Assembly: GCF_015350995.1 (NCBI RefSeq)
Contig: NZ_JADKRW010000006.1
Span: 62,001-126,000 of the forward strand
Reading direction: 5' to 3'
Origin: Curtobacterium sp. VKM Ac-1393
Lineage (GTDB): Bacteria > Actinomycetota > Actinomycetes > Actinomycetales > Microbacteriaceae
Length of the DNA stretch: 64,000 bases
Each line of letters starts with the position of its first letter. The first letter of the stretch is position 1. The notes beneath the pieces are model-generated. The model searched no databases. It saw nothing but the letters and a program-made list of their open reading frames with translations, and was not told where the DNA came from. Of the stretch, positions 48,652 to 56,439 are shown piece after piece. Both the position numbers and the translations under genes were made by a program.

Positions 48652-49959
48652 TCAGCGGCCCATGCCGCGGTAGGTGAAGCCGGCAGCGGTCCACGCGTCG
48701 CGGTCGAGGCAGTTCCGGCCGTCGATGACGACCGGGGTCGACACCAGGGACGCCGCTGCCGTCGCGTCGAGCTCACGGAACTCGTTCCACTCGGTCAGCA
48801 CGAGGACCAGGTCTGCTCCGACCAGCGCGTCCGCCGCGGTCTCGACGAAGTCGAGCTCCGGGTGCACGCGACGGGCGGTGACGACGGCCTCGGGGTCGTA
48901 CGCCGACACCGTCGCACCGAGCTCGTGCAGACGAGCGGCGATGTCCAGCGCGGGCGAGTCACGGACGTCGTCGGAGTTCGGCTTGAACGCCAGGCCGAGC
49001 ACCGCGACGCGCTTGCCGGTGACGACCCCGCCGAGCAGCTCCTGTGCGAGCTCGACGACGTGCGCGCGACGACGCAGGTTGGTGGCGTCGACGTCGGCCA
49101 GGAACGCCAGGGACTCCCCGACGCCGAGCTCGTTCGCCCGGGCCTGGAACGCGCGGATGTCCTTCGGCAGGCATCCGCCGCCGAAGCCGAGGCCGGCGTT
49201 CAGGAACTTGCGACCGATGCGGGCGTCGTGCCCGATGGCGTCGGCGAGCGCGGTGACGTCGGCACCGGCGACCTCGGCGATCTCGGCCATCGAGTTGATG
49301 AACGAGATCTTCGTGGCGAGGAACGCGTTGGCGCTGATCTTCACGAGCTCGGCCGTGGGCAGGTTGACGACGAGTCGGGGGGTGCCGGTCGCGAGTGCCT
49401 CGGCGTAGACCTCGTCGAGCGCGTCGACGGCCGCCTGTCCGGCGTCACCGTCCGGCACGCCGTAGACGAAGCGGTCCGGGCTGATCGTGTCCTGCACGGC
49501 GAAGCCCTCGCGCAGGAACTCGGGGTTCCAGACGAGCGTCGCGCCGGGGACGGCCTCGGACACCTCGGCGGCCAGGCGCGCAGCGGTGCCGACCGGCACC
49601 GTCGACTTGCCGACGACGAACTCGCCGGCGGACAGGTACGGGGTGAGGGCGGCGACGGCGGCGTTCACGTAGGTCATGTCCGCGGCGCCGGTCGGGCTCT
49701 GCGGGGTGCCGACGGCGAGGAAGTGCACGCGGGCACCGGCGACCTCGGCCATGTCGGTGGTGAACCGGATCCGACCAGAGGCGAGCGCCTCGGTCAGGAT
49801 CTCGGGCAGGCCGGGCTCGAAGAAGGGAGCCTCACCCGCGGCGAGTCGCTCGATCTTCGTCGGGTCGACGTCGACGGCGACGACCTCGTGTCCGAGCTTG
49901 GCCATGGAGGCGGCGTGCACGGCACCGAGGTACCCGCAGCCGATCACAGAGATACGCAC
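48652..49959 (-). CDS. ugd: UDP-glucose 6-dehydrogenase
   Basis: 435 residues; oxidises UDP-glucose twice to UDP-glucuronate with NAD. ISVIGCGYLGAVHAASMAKLGH (Rossmann), VGTPQSPTG, VGKSTVPVGT, WNPEFLREGFAV, VKISANAFLATKISFIN with the catalytic Lys, and GFGGGCLPKDIRAF with the catalytic Cys. AFKPNSDDVRDSPAL marks the C-terminal domain. GTG at 49959, 7 bases after TACCGT; no ribosome-binding site. Confidence 0.96.
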   Translation of the reverse strand: MRISVIGCGYLGAVHAASMAKLGHEVVAVDVDPTKIERLAAGEAPFFEPGLPEILTEALASGRIRFTTDMAEVAGARVHFLAVGTPQSPTGAADMTYVNAAVAALTPYLSAGEFVVGKSTVPVGTAARLAAEVSEAVPGATLVWNPEFLREGFAVQDTISPDRFVYGVPDGDAGQAAVDALDEVYAEALATGTPRLVVNLPTAELVKISANAFLATKISFINSMAEIAEVAGADVTALADAIGHDARIGRKFLNAGLGFGGGCLPKDIRAFQARANELGVGESLAFLADVDATNLRRRAHVVELAQELLGGVVTGKRVAVLGLAFKPNSDDVRDSPALDIAARLHELGATVSAYDPEAVVTARRVHPELDFVETAADALVGADLVLVLTEWNEFRELDATAAASLVSTPVVIDGRNCLDRDAWTAAGFTYRGMGR

Positions 49960-49966
49960 GTCGAAG

Positions 49967-49972
49967 ACGGTA
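49967..49972 (-). promoter_or_regulatory. -10 box of ugd (probably leaderless)
   Basis: TACCGT on the minus strand, 7 bases before the GTG at 49959. Confidence 0.5.
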
Positions 49973-50025
49973 CCGGGTTCTGCGTCGACTTCCACAACGG
50001 CCGGGGCGGGTGTCGTGGCACCGGG

Positions 50026-50574
50026 TCAGGCGCGGACGTCGCCCCACGGCGGTCGGTCGGGGCCGCCGACGATCTCGTCCCAGTCGGGCTCGCGGTGTCG
50101 GCGCCGGGCCTCGTACGCCTCGACCAGGTCGTGCAGGACGGCCACGACCAGGTCGGCGTGCGGCACGTCGGCCAGCACCAGGGCCGGGTCGTCGCCGGGG
50201 AACACCAGGACGTCGCCGGAGCGGAACACCCCCTGCAACCCGCGGCGGCGCACCGTGACGTCGTACCCCCGGGAGTGCAGGAGTTCGCGCCGGGTGCGGG
50301 TGCCGAGACCGTGCACGACCACGAGCCGCCGTGTGGTGACCACGTACCGCTCGGACATCCACCGGAACAGCGGGACGGCGCCGCCGAACACCACGAGCAC
50401 CACGACGACGCCGGCGACCACGACGTTCAGCCACGCGAGCTGCGCCCGGAACACGCCGAACCCGAACCCGCCGGCCACCGTGACGAGCACGACGAACACC
50501 GCCGGGCGCACGAGCCGACGCGCGTGCGGTCGCAGGCGAGCGACGACGCGTTCGGGCGGCGGCTCGGCGGTCAT
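50026..50574 (-). CDS. PH domain-containing (bPH2/DUF304-like) membrane protein
   Basis: 182 residues: two adjacent membrane helices (VRPAVFVVLVTVAGGFGFGVF and LNVVVAGVVVVLVVFGGAV), then a bacterial PH domain with RWMSERYVVTTRRLVVVHG, RRELLHSRGYDVTV and the hydrophobic strand SGDVLVF. The C-terminus has a soluble PDWDEIVGGPD tail. No enzymatic activity is known for the family. ATG at 50574, four bases after the birA stop; a second ATG at 50586 would overlap birA. birA followed by this gene is an arrangement I believe is common in related genera. Confidence 0.85.
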   Translation of the reverse strand: MTAEPPPERVVARLRPHARRLVRPAVFVVLVTVAGGFGFGVFRAQLAWLNVVVAGVVVVLVVFGGAVPLFRWMSERYVVTTRRLVVVHGLGTRTRRELLHSRGYDVTVRRRGLQGVFRSGDVLVFPGDDPALVLADVPHADLVVAVLHDLVEAYEARRRHREPDWDEIVGGPDRPPWGDVRA

Positions 50575-50578
50575 GCCG

Positions 50579-51379
50579 TCATGCATACCGCAGGTGGGTG
50601 ACGTCCCCCACGGCGACGCCCCTGGAGTCACCCGCTCGATCCCGGATCGTGATGCGGCCCTCGTCGTCGATGCCGGTGGCGTCGGCCTCTTCCACGGTGC
50701 CGTCGGGCAGCTCGAGGCGGATGCGGCGACCGATCGTGCCGCACGCGGCGCGGACGTGGGACCGGACCGACTCGGCGGCGGGACCACCCGTCGCCAGGGC
50801 GGCCACGGCCTCCAGGACGGACTGCAGGAAGGCGGACAGGACCGCGTCGGCCACGGCCGGGGCGTCGTCGACCGCGCCGGCCAGCACGAGCGACGTCGAC
50901 GTCGTGGTGGGCAGACGGTCGGCGGGGATCGTGAGGTTGACGCCGGCGCCGACCACGACGCTGCCGTCGGCCGCGACCTGGCAGAGGATGCCGCACACCT
51001 TGTCGCCGGACACCTGGACGTCGTTCGGCCACTTCACCGCGACGTCGGCACCGGCGGGCAGCACCCGTGCGATCGCGTCGCGCATGGCGGCACCGGCGAC
51101 CAGCGGCAGCCAGCCACGGTCGTGGTCGGCGAGGTCCGCGCGGACGAGCAGGCTCGCCGCGAGCGCCTCGCCGGCCGGCGCACTCCACGTGCGGTCGAGG
51201 CGGCCCCGCCCCGAGGTCTGGTGGAGCGTGGCGACGACGCTGCCGTGCTGCTGTTCGGCTGCGACGGCGAGCAGGTCGGCGTTCGTGGAGCCGGTCTCGG
51301 CGGGCGTGCTGAGGGTCGCGCCCGCCGCCCGGACCGCCTCGCTGGTGACGGGGAACGACGACGACGGGGATGTGGACAT
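50579..51379 (-). CDS. birA: Biotin-[acetyl-CoA-carboxylase] ligase
   Basis: 266 residues; biotinylates the lysine of the AccA3 BCCP domain. TSGRGRLDRTWSAP gives the GRGR biotinyl-AMP loop (57-60), VAVKWPNDVQVSGDKVCGIL the KWPND motif (116-120) and VVGAGVNLTIP follows. There is no N-terminal DNA-binding domain, so it is not a biotin repressor. ATG at 51379 lies 7 bases after TACATT. Divergent from accD with a 74-base gap, a sensible grouping of ligase and its carboxylase. Confidence 0.95.
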   Translation of the reverse strand: MSTSPSSSFPVTSEAVRAAGATLSTPAETGSTNADLLAVAAEQQHGSVVATLHQTSGRGRLDRTWSAPAGEALAASLLVRADLADHDRGWLPLVAGAAMRDAIARVLPAGADVAVKWPNDVQVSGDKVCGILCQVAADGSVVVGAGVNLTIPADRLPTTTSTSLVLAGAVDDAPAVADAVLSAFLQSVLEAVAALATGGPAAESVRSHVRAACGTIGRRIRLELPDGTVEEADATGIDDEGRITIRDRAGDSRGVAVGDVTHLRYA

Positions 51380-51386
51380 GCACGCA

Positions 51387-51392
51387 AATGTA
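51387..51392 (-). promoter_or_regulatory. -10 box of birA (probably leaderless)
   Basis: TACATT on the minus strand, 7 bases before the ATG at 51379. Confidence 0.5.
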
Positions 51393-51441
51393 CGGGCAGG
51401 AACCGTGGGGGTCCTCCAACCAGCCCCGTGCCCGCCGCCGG

Positions 51442-51447
51442 TAGGGT
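51442..51447 (+). promoter_or_regulatory. -10 box of accD (probably leaderless)
   Basis: TAGGGT ends 6 bases before the GTG at 51454. Confidence 0.5.
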
Positions 51448-51453
51448 GAGCGG

Positions 51454-53049
51454 GTGACTTCAGGAGACACCCCCGATCTCTCGACGACGGCCGGCCGGCT
51501 GGCCGACCTCCGTGAGCGGTACCACGAGGCCGTGACCGCTGCGGGCGAGTCCGCGATCGCCAAGCAGCACGCCAAGGGCAAGGGCACCGCGCGCGAACGC
51601 ATCGAGCAGCTGCTCGACGAGAACTCCTTCGTGGAGTTCGACGAGTTCGTGCGGCACCGCACCACCTCGTTCGGCATGGACGCCAAGCGCCCCTACGGTG
51701 ACGCCGTCGTCACCGGTGTCGGCACGATCCACGGCCGCAACGTCGCGGTGTACGCGCAGGACTTCACGGTCTTCGGTGGCTCGCTCGGCGAGGTCGCCGG
51801 CGAGAAGATCATCAAGGTGATGCAGCACGCGCTGAAGACCGGCGTGCCGATCATCGGCATCCTCGATTCTGGCGGCGCCCGGATCCAAGAGGGCGTGGTC
51901 GCGCTCGGCAAGTACGGCGAGATCTTCCGCCTCAACACCCAGGCGTCCGGCGTCATCCCGCAGCTGTCGATCATCATGGGCCCGGCGGCCGGCGGTGCGG
52001 TGTACTCCCCCGCCCTCACCGACTTCGTGATCATGGTCGACAAGACCAGCCACATGTTCGTCACCGGCCCCGACGTCATCAAGACGGTCACCGGCGAGGA
52101 CGTCGGCTTCGAGGAGCTCGGCGGCGCCCAGACGCACAACGCCGTCTCCGGTGTCGCCCACTACCTGGCCGAGGACGAGACCGACGCCCTCGACTACGCG
52201 CGGTCGCTGATCGGGTTCCTGCCGGACAACAACCTGTCCGACCCGCCGGCCTACGACGTCGCGCCCGAGCTCGAGACCACCGACGCCGACCACGAGCTCG
52301 ACGTCGTCATCCCCGACTCGACGAACCAGCCGTACGACGTCACGACGATCATCGAGCACGTCGTCGACGACGGCGAGTTCCTCGAGGTGCAGCCGCTCTT
52401 CGCACCGAACATCCTGATCGGCTTCGGCCGGGTCGAGGGCCGCACCGTCGGCATCATCGCGAACCAGCCGCAGGCGATGGCTGGCACGCTGAACATCGAC
52501 GCCGGCGAGAAGGCCGCCCGCTTCGTCCGGTTCTGCGACGCCTTCGGCATCCCGATCCTGACCCTGGTGGACGTGCCCGGCTACCTGCCCGGCACCGACC
52601 AGGAGTGGACCGGCGTCATCCGCCGCGGCGCCAAACTGCTGTACGCCTACGCCGAGGCCACCGTCCCGCTCGTCACCGTCATCACGCGCAAGGCCTACGG
52701 CGGCGCGTACATCGTGATGGGCTCGAAGCAGCTCGGCGCCGACATCAACCTGGCGTGGCCGACCGCCGAGATCGCCGTCATGGGCGGTCAGGGCGCCGTC
52801 AACATCCTGTACCGCGCCGAGATCAAGCGCGCCGAGGAGTCCGGCGAGGACGTCGCCGCGGTCCGCACGAAGCTCGCGAACGAGTACACCTACAACGTCG
52901 CGTCGCCCTACCTGGCGGCCGAGCGCGGTGAGCTCGACGGCATCATCCAGCCGCACGCCACGCGCGTCTCGGTCATCAAGGCGCTGCGCGCCCTGCGCGG
53001 CAAGCGGGCGACGCTGCCGCCCAAGAAGCACGGGAACATCCCGCTCTGA
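51454..53049 (+). CDS. accD: Acyl-CoA carboxylase beta (carboxyltransferase) subunit
   Basis: 531 residues; carboxylates acetyl- or propionyl-CoA using carboxybiotin from AccA3. [19 protein letters not shown] at the N-terminus, [63 protein letters not shown], and in the second half [44 protein letters not shown]. Substrate preference (C2 or C3) is not decided here. GTG at 51454. The epsilon subunit gene follows. Confidence 0.97.
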   Translation: MTSGDTPDLSTTAGRLADLRERYHEAVTAAGESAIAKQHAKGKGTARERIEQLLDENSFVEFDEFVRHRTTSFGMDAKRPYGDAVVTGVGTIHGRNVAVYAQDFTVFGGSLGEVAGEKIIKVMQHALKTGVPIIGILDSGGARIQEGVVALGKYGEIFRLNTQASGVIPQLSIIMGPAAGGAVYSPALTDFVIMVDKTSHMFVTGPDVIKTVTGEDVGFEELGGAQTHNAVSGVAHYLAEDETDALDYARSLIGFLPDNNLSDPPAYDVAPELETTDADHELDVVIPDSTNQPYDVTTIIEHVVDDGEFLEVQPLFAPNILIGFGRVEGRTVGIIANQPQAMAGTLNIDAGEKAARFVRFCDAFGIPILTLVDVPGYLPGTDQEWTGVIRRGAKLLYAYAEATVPLVTVITRKAYGGAYIVMGSKQLGADINLAWPTAEIAVMGGQGAVNILYRAEIKRAEESGEDVAAVRTKLANEYTYNVASPYLAAERGELDGIIQPHATRVSVIKALRALRGKRATLPPKKHGNIPL

Positions 53050-53062
53050 TGGGTGCGCACTG

Positions 53063-53317
53063 ATGGGTCGTCACGCAGCTCCGGTCCCCTCGGACGAGCC
53101 GGCCTCGGTCGCCGACGTCCGGGTGGTCTCCGGCGAGCCCACCCCCGAGGAACTCGCCGCGGTGGTCGCCGTGCTCCAGCGACAGGCCGACGAGGCCGCG
53201 GCGGCCGGACGTGCCGAGATCGTCGACGAGCCCCGCACCGGGTGGCAGGCTTCGTCGCGCGGGCTCCGTCGTCCGCTCGACCACGGCCCGGGTGCCTGGG
53301 GTCGTTCGCTCCGCTGA
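53063..53317 (+). CDS. accE: Acyl-CoA carboxylase epsilon subunit
   Basis: 84 residues: VRVVSGEPTPEELAAVVAVL is the characteristic AccE segment, and the C-terminal GWQASSRGLRRPLDHGPGAW also fits the family (small activating subunits of actinobacterial carboxylases). The ATG at 53063 is 13 bases past the accD stop; a four-codon reading frame MGAH* lies between them, created by a duplicated TGATGGGT. Confidence 0.88.
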   Translation: MGRHAAPVPSDEPASVADVRVVSGEPTPEELAAVVAVLQRQADEAAAAGRAEIVDEPRTGWQASSRGLRRPLDHGPGAWGRSLR

Positions 53318-53450
53318 CCTCGGTGTACCCCTGGTGTCCCCGACTCGGCGGACGTTGCAGGCTGCACTTCCCGGTCGGTATCCCCTCGCACGGGGGGCAT
53401 GAACCCACCCGTTGGACCGGAACTGCCGAATTTGTCCCCCATAATGACGA

Positions 53451-53479
53451 CTGACACGGGGGTTGTCGGTTGGCATAGT
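53451..53479 (+). promoter_or_regulatory. Sigma-70-like promoter with no gene downstream
   Basis: CTGACA (53451-53456), a 17-base spacer and CATAGT (53474-53479). It is the best -35/-10 pair I found in the window. Transcription would start near 53486. Confidence 0.5.
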
Positions 53480-53485
53480 TACTGG

Positions 53486-53635
53486 TGTTCGGTGTCCTTC
53501 AACGAAGAACATCGCAGGTCGGTGGCCGACTAGGGTACGACGCCACCGCCCGCTGCGAGGCAGGGCGACATTCGGGTTGTCGCTCAGCCTCGGGTCGTGA
53601 ACGGGCCGGTCGGATCCCGACCGGCCCGTTCCCCG
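53486..53635 (+). ncRNA. Candidate small RNA, about 150 nt
   Basis: From the predicted start to just past the terminator-like hairpin the sequence can form successive stems: GTCGG/CCGAC (53518-53530), CGCC/GGCG with CTGC/GCAG (53547-53567), GCGACA/TGTCGC (53565-53583, competing with the previous stem), then the strong stem at 53600-53630. It is not recognisably tmRNA, SRP RNA, RNase P RNA, 6S or 6C. Ends are inferred from promoter and hairpin only. Confidence 0.35.
53600..53630. terminator. Terminator-like hairpin
   Basis: AACGGGCCGGTCGG (53600-53613) pairs perfectly with CCGACCGGCCCGTT (53617-53630) around ATC. It ends the candidate sRNA and could also end accD-accE read-through. Confidence 0.75.
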
Positions 53636-53680
53636 TTTCCGGGGGTGTTCGCGGCGGGCGTTCCGGTGGGTCGTCGACTC

Positions 53681-53751
53681 GGAACGACGCCCTCGACGTC
53701 GTACGACGTCGGTCTTGTCGTCCCCACCCGCACGCAACAGTTGCGCACGCG
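53681..53751. repeat. 71-base direct repeat, copy 1
   Basis: Begins GGAACGACGCCCTCGACGTC, then holds the palindrome GACGTCGTACGACGTC and TTGTCGTCCCCAC. About 83 percent identical by eye to 53917-53987. Confidence 0.75.
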
Positions 53752-53756
53752 CCACA

Positions 53757-53794
53757 GCGACACCCTCGACGTCGTACGACGTCCACGGTGTCGC
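53757..53794. repeat. Centred double palindrome (third copy of the core)
   Basis: GCGACACC (53757-53764) and GGTGTCGC (53787-53794) are arms exactly centred on the inner palindrome GACGTCGTACGACGTC (53768-53783). Nested symmetry like this suggests a protein-binding site or a cruciform-forming element. Confidence 0.7.
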
Positions 53795-53834
53795 GTCAGC
53801 CGTCGGCGCTCGCCCGGCGCGACCAGCTGGCGGC

Positions 53835-53870
53835 CGGGAGGCCCGTGCCGGCCCCGCACCGCGCCTCCCG
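53835..53870. repeat. Family A palindrome, loop-containing subtype
   Basis: CGGGAGGC (53835-53842) and GCCTCCCG (53863-53870) around a 20-base loop. About 80 percent identical by eye to the 36-base core of the copy inside maf (58984-59019). Confidence 0.7.
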
Positions 53871-53916
53871 TCCGGCGCGTGTCCCGTCCACCGCCGCGCG
53901 CACTTCCCACGGACCC

Positions 53917-53987
53917 GGAACGACGTCCTCGACGTCGTGCGACATCGACATTGTCGTCCCCACGCGGACACAACAGGTGCGCGCGCG
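53917..53987. repeat. 71-base direct repeat, copy 2
   Basis: Begins GGAACGACGTCCTCGACGTC. The inner palindrome is degraded to GACGTCGTGCGACATC, while TTGTCGTCCCCAC is kept. It ends 10 bases before the stop of the minus-strand gene at 53997. Confidence 0.75.
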
Positions 53988-53996
53988 CAGCGCTGC

Positions 53997-55046
53997 TCAG
54001 GCGGGCTCGTGCCGCGGGATCTCGAGCCAGAGGGCCACGGAGTCGTCCTCGTCGCCGTCGTCGTCGTCCATGCCCGCTCCGAGGGCGGCCGACTCGCTCG
54101 CCGCCGTGTCGAGCTTGAGCCCGACGACGGTCACGGCGGCGTCGGACCCCTCGCTGACCGTGCGGACGATGACGCTGTCGGCCTCACGGGCCTGCCGCAG
54201 CGCCTCGGCGATGCGGGCGTGGATGCGGCGGATGTCGTCGACCTCGAGTTCGTCGAGACCACCGTCGTCGTGCAACTGCACCGTGGCACCCCGGCGGCGC
54301 AGGCGCATGACCTCGTCGCGGACGTCCTCGGACAGCAGGGAGCGGCCCCGGATCTCGTCGCGGATGGCCTGCTCGAGGTGCAGGCACTCAGCGCGGTCGG
54401 CGTCGTCCAGGTCACCGCAGGAGTCGATGATCCGCTGCAGCATCGGCAACGCCATCCGCGTGGTCTGGCTCAGGCGGAACTGCCGCTCGAAGACGTGGGC
54501 GTCCTGCGCGGCCTGCCAGTCGGCGGTCTCCTGTTCGGCTCGGACGAGTTCGCGGGTGTTCCGGATGGCGCGGTTCATGGCCACGGCGAACACCGTGGCG
54601 ATCGCGACCCACGCGACGCTGCCGAGCACGCCGAGTGCTCCGAGGGCATCGGGGCCCGCCCATGCGACGGTGTACACGGCGAGGAACAGCACACCGGCCC
54701 AGGCGAAGGGGCCTCGGCCCCGCACGACCAGGACCACCATCAGGGTGCCCACGGCGGCGATCCACCACGTGGCGTACCCCGGGCCGTTCGCCAGGTCGAC
54801 GACCGGCGCGGCGACGATGGGCATCGCGATCGCCGTCGCGAGGGAGAAGCAGGCCGTCCAGACGGGCAGGACCTTGCCGGGCACGAACAACGCCGTACCG
54901 GTCGCCGCCGCGTAGAGGACCATGCAGGCGATGACGGGCCCGACGTCCTGCACGCGCTGCAACGTCGCGACGGCGAGGACCAGGTGGTAGACGGAGAACA
55001 GCGACGCCAGACCGATCGCGATGCTCGCGGGCAGCGAGACCCTCAT
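53997..55046 (-). CDS. Membrane protein resembling a histidine kinase that lacks catalytic motifs
   Basis: 349 residues. About six membrane helices (residues 5-165), then a coiled linker (NRAIRNTRELVRAEQETADWQAAQDAHVFERQFRL) and a cytoplasmic region whose layout copies the dimerisation and ATPase parts of a NarX/DesK-type kinase. It has no H-box His followed by Asp, no Asn box and no GxG lid. It ends in an acidic DDDDGDEDDS stretch. ATG at 55046 overlaps the kinase stop (ATGA). Third gene of the regulator-kinase operon. A partner or modulator of the kinase is my inference. Confidence 0.65.
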   Translation of the reverse strand: MRVSLPASIAIGLASLFSVYHLVLAVATLQRVQDVGPVIACMVLYAAATGTALFVPGKVLPVWTACFSLATAIAMPIVAAPVVDLANGPGYATWWIAAVGTLMVVLVVRGRGPFAWAGVLFLAVYTVAWAGPDALGALGVLGSVAWVAIATVFAVAMNRAIRNTRELVRAEQETADWQAAQDAHVFERQFRLSQTTRMALPMLQRIIDSCGDLDDADRAECLHLEQAIRDEIRGRSLLSEDVRDEVMRLRRRGATVQLHDDGGLDELEVDDIRRIHARIAEALRQAREADSVIVRTVSEGSDAAVTVVGLKLDTAASESAALGAGMDDDDGDEDDSVALWLEIPRHEPA

Positions 55047-56434
55047 TCGGCCTCCCCGGTCGTCGCGGGGTCGGTCGGCGACGCACCGCTCGGCGACCAC
55101 GACAGCTCGATGCGGGTGCCCTGGCCGGGTGCGCTGTGCACCTCGGCGTGACCGTCGACGGCGGCGACGCGTTCCCTGATCGAGCGTCGGACCCCGAGTC
55201 GTTCGGGTGGGATCGTCGCGAGGTCGAACCCCCGACCCTCGTCGCCGACCTCGACGTGCACCCCGTCACCGAGCTGCTCGACCCGCACCCACCGGGCGAC
55301 CTCGGGCCCACCGGCGTGCTGGACGCTGTTCACCGCCGCTTGGATCGCCGCCGAGGCGAGGGCATCGGCCACCGACGCCGGCAGTCGGACCTGGCCGGCC
55401 GCTGCGGGCAGCCGGACCTGGCCAGCCGAGGTGGGCACGAGGCGGACGGGCACCGCGAGGGCGCCGACCGCCTCACCGATGCGGGTGCGGAGCTCGGCGA
55501 GCGACACCGGGGTGTCGTCGTTCGGCCCGTCGGTCGCCGCGGCCTCGAGGTGGTCGATGGCGTTCCGGGCCATGCGCGCGGAGAGGGTCTTGCCCTCGAG
55601 CGTGTCGGCCCTCGCAGCGGAGAGCAGCGTGGTCAGGACGCTGTCGTGCACGATCGCGTCGACCTGCACCCGCTCGACCTCGACCGCGTGCTCGCGGATG
55701 GCCAGCGAGTACCGGCGGACCGCGGTGGACTGCGCGGAGTCGACCGACGAGGCCGCCCGCCGCAGGACGACGGCGATCACGAGCACCGCGCCGCTGAGCA
55801 GGCCGGTGTAGACACCGTCGAGCAGCGCCCGCACGAGACCGGCGTCGCCACCGACCGGGGTGAGCCGGAGCACGACGTAGATCGCGGGGACGAGGGCCGT
55901 GTAGATGGTCGCCCGCCAGGTGGCGAAGCCCATCGCAGCAGCGGTGGAACCGACGGTGCAGAACCACCACGGCCACGGCTGCTGTGTCGACGGGATCGGC
56001 TCCTGCACGGTGAGCGGCCAGGTCACCAGCGCGACGAGGAACAGCAGCGCACAGATGATCTGCGCGAGCTGCGCCACCCGCTGCACGAAGGCCGAGACGC
56101 CCACGAGGACGAACGACGCACCGAGCGCGAGCGCGACGACCGGTCCCCAGAACGGGTCGAGGTACGGCAACTGGGCGAGCACCGCCGGGGTGTCGACGAT
56201 GCCCAGGCCGACGGCGGTCATCGCCAGGAGGACCGAGAAGGCGCGCTCCACCGACGCCTGGGTGATCGACGCACGGACGCTGCGCGCCGGGTCGGCCCCG
56301 AAGGGCGCCCCGCCGAGACCACCAGCGAGGTCGGCCACCGGCACTGCGGGGCCGGCAACGGCCGGGGCCCGACCGGCACCGACCGGTGCCCGGCCGCTCC
56401 CCCGGCGCGCCGCCGACTCAGCCGCGCTCCCCAT
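55043..56434 (-). CDS. Sensor histidine kinase (HisKA_3/DesK type)
   Basis: 463 residues. A Gly/Ala/Pro-rich N-terminal tail (1-45), six or so membrane helices (60-225), then the phosphoacceptor segment VDAIVHDSVLTTLLSAAR with His263, an Asn box AAVNSVQHAGG (Asn369) and G box VEVGDEGRGFDL. A short duplication, AGQVRLPA repeated at about 338 and 346, sits in the ATPase domain. No sensor domain outside the membrane. Five bases after the response regulator stop and coupled to the following gene by ATGA. Confidence 0.88.
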   Translation of the reverse strand: MGSAAESAARRGSGRAPVGAGRAPAVAGPAVPVADLAGGLGGAPFGADPARSVRASITQASVERAFSVLLAMTAVGLGIVDTPAVLAQLPYLDPFWGPVVALALGASFVLVGVSAFVQRVAQLAQIICALLFLVALVTWPLTVQEPIPSTQQPWPWWFCTVGSTAAAMGFATWRATIYTALVPAIYVVLRLTPVGGDAGLVRALLDGVYTGLLSGAVLVIAVVLRRAASSVDSAQSTAVRRYSLAIREHAVEVERVQVDAIVHDSVLTTLLSAARADTLEGKTLSARMARNAIDHLEAAATDGPNDDTPVSLAELRTRIGEAVGALAVPVRLVPTSAGQVRLPAAAGQVRLPASVADALASAAIQAAVNSVQHAGGPEVARWVRVEQLGDGVHVEVGDEGRGFDLATIPPERLGVRRSIRERVAAVDGHAEVHSAPGQGTRIELSWSPSGASPTDPATTGEAE

Positions 56435-56439
56435 GCTGC

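Larger units (their letters stand above)
53318..53996. other. 679-base intergenic stretch: candidate sRNA and repeat cluster
   Basis: No protein-coding gene is credible: frames here are short or antisense to the neighbour. It contains a sigma-70-like promoter (53451-53479), a run of hairpins ending in a terminator-like stem (to 53630), two 71-base direct repeats, a centred double palindrome and a family A palindrome. It separates accE (plus) from the convergent pseudokinase-like gene (minus). Confidence 0.7.

Noticed and set aside
48643-48655. CTG at 48655 as start of the fourth DUF2142-like gene
   Set aside because: It would give a CTGA overlap with ugd but has no ribosome-binding site, unlike the CTG at 16414; the GTG at 48643 is preferred.
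53486-53635. Known structured RNA (tmRNA, RNase P RNA, SRP RNA, 6C RNA or a riboswitch)
   Set aside because: None of their hallmark sequences are visible; 6C RNA would need runs of C in two loops, which are absent.
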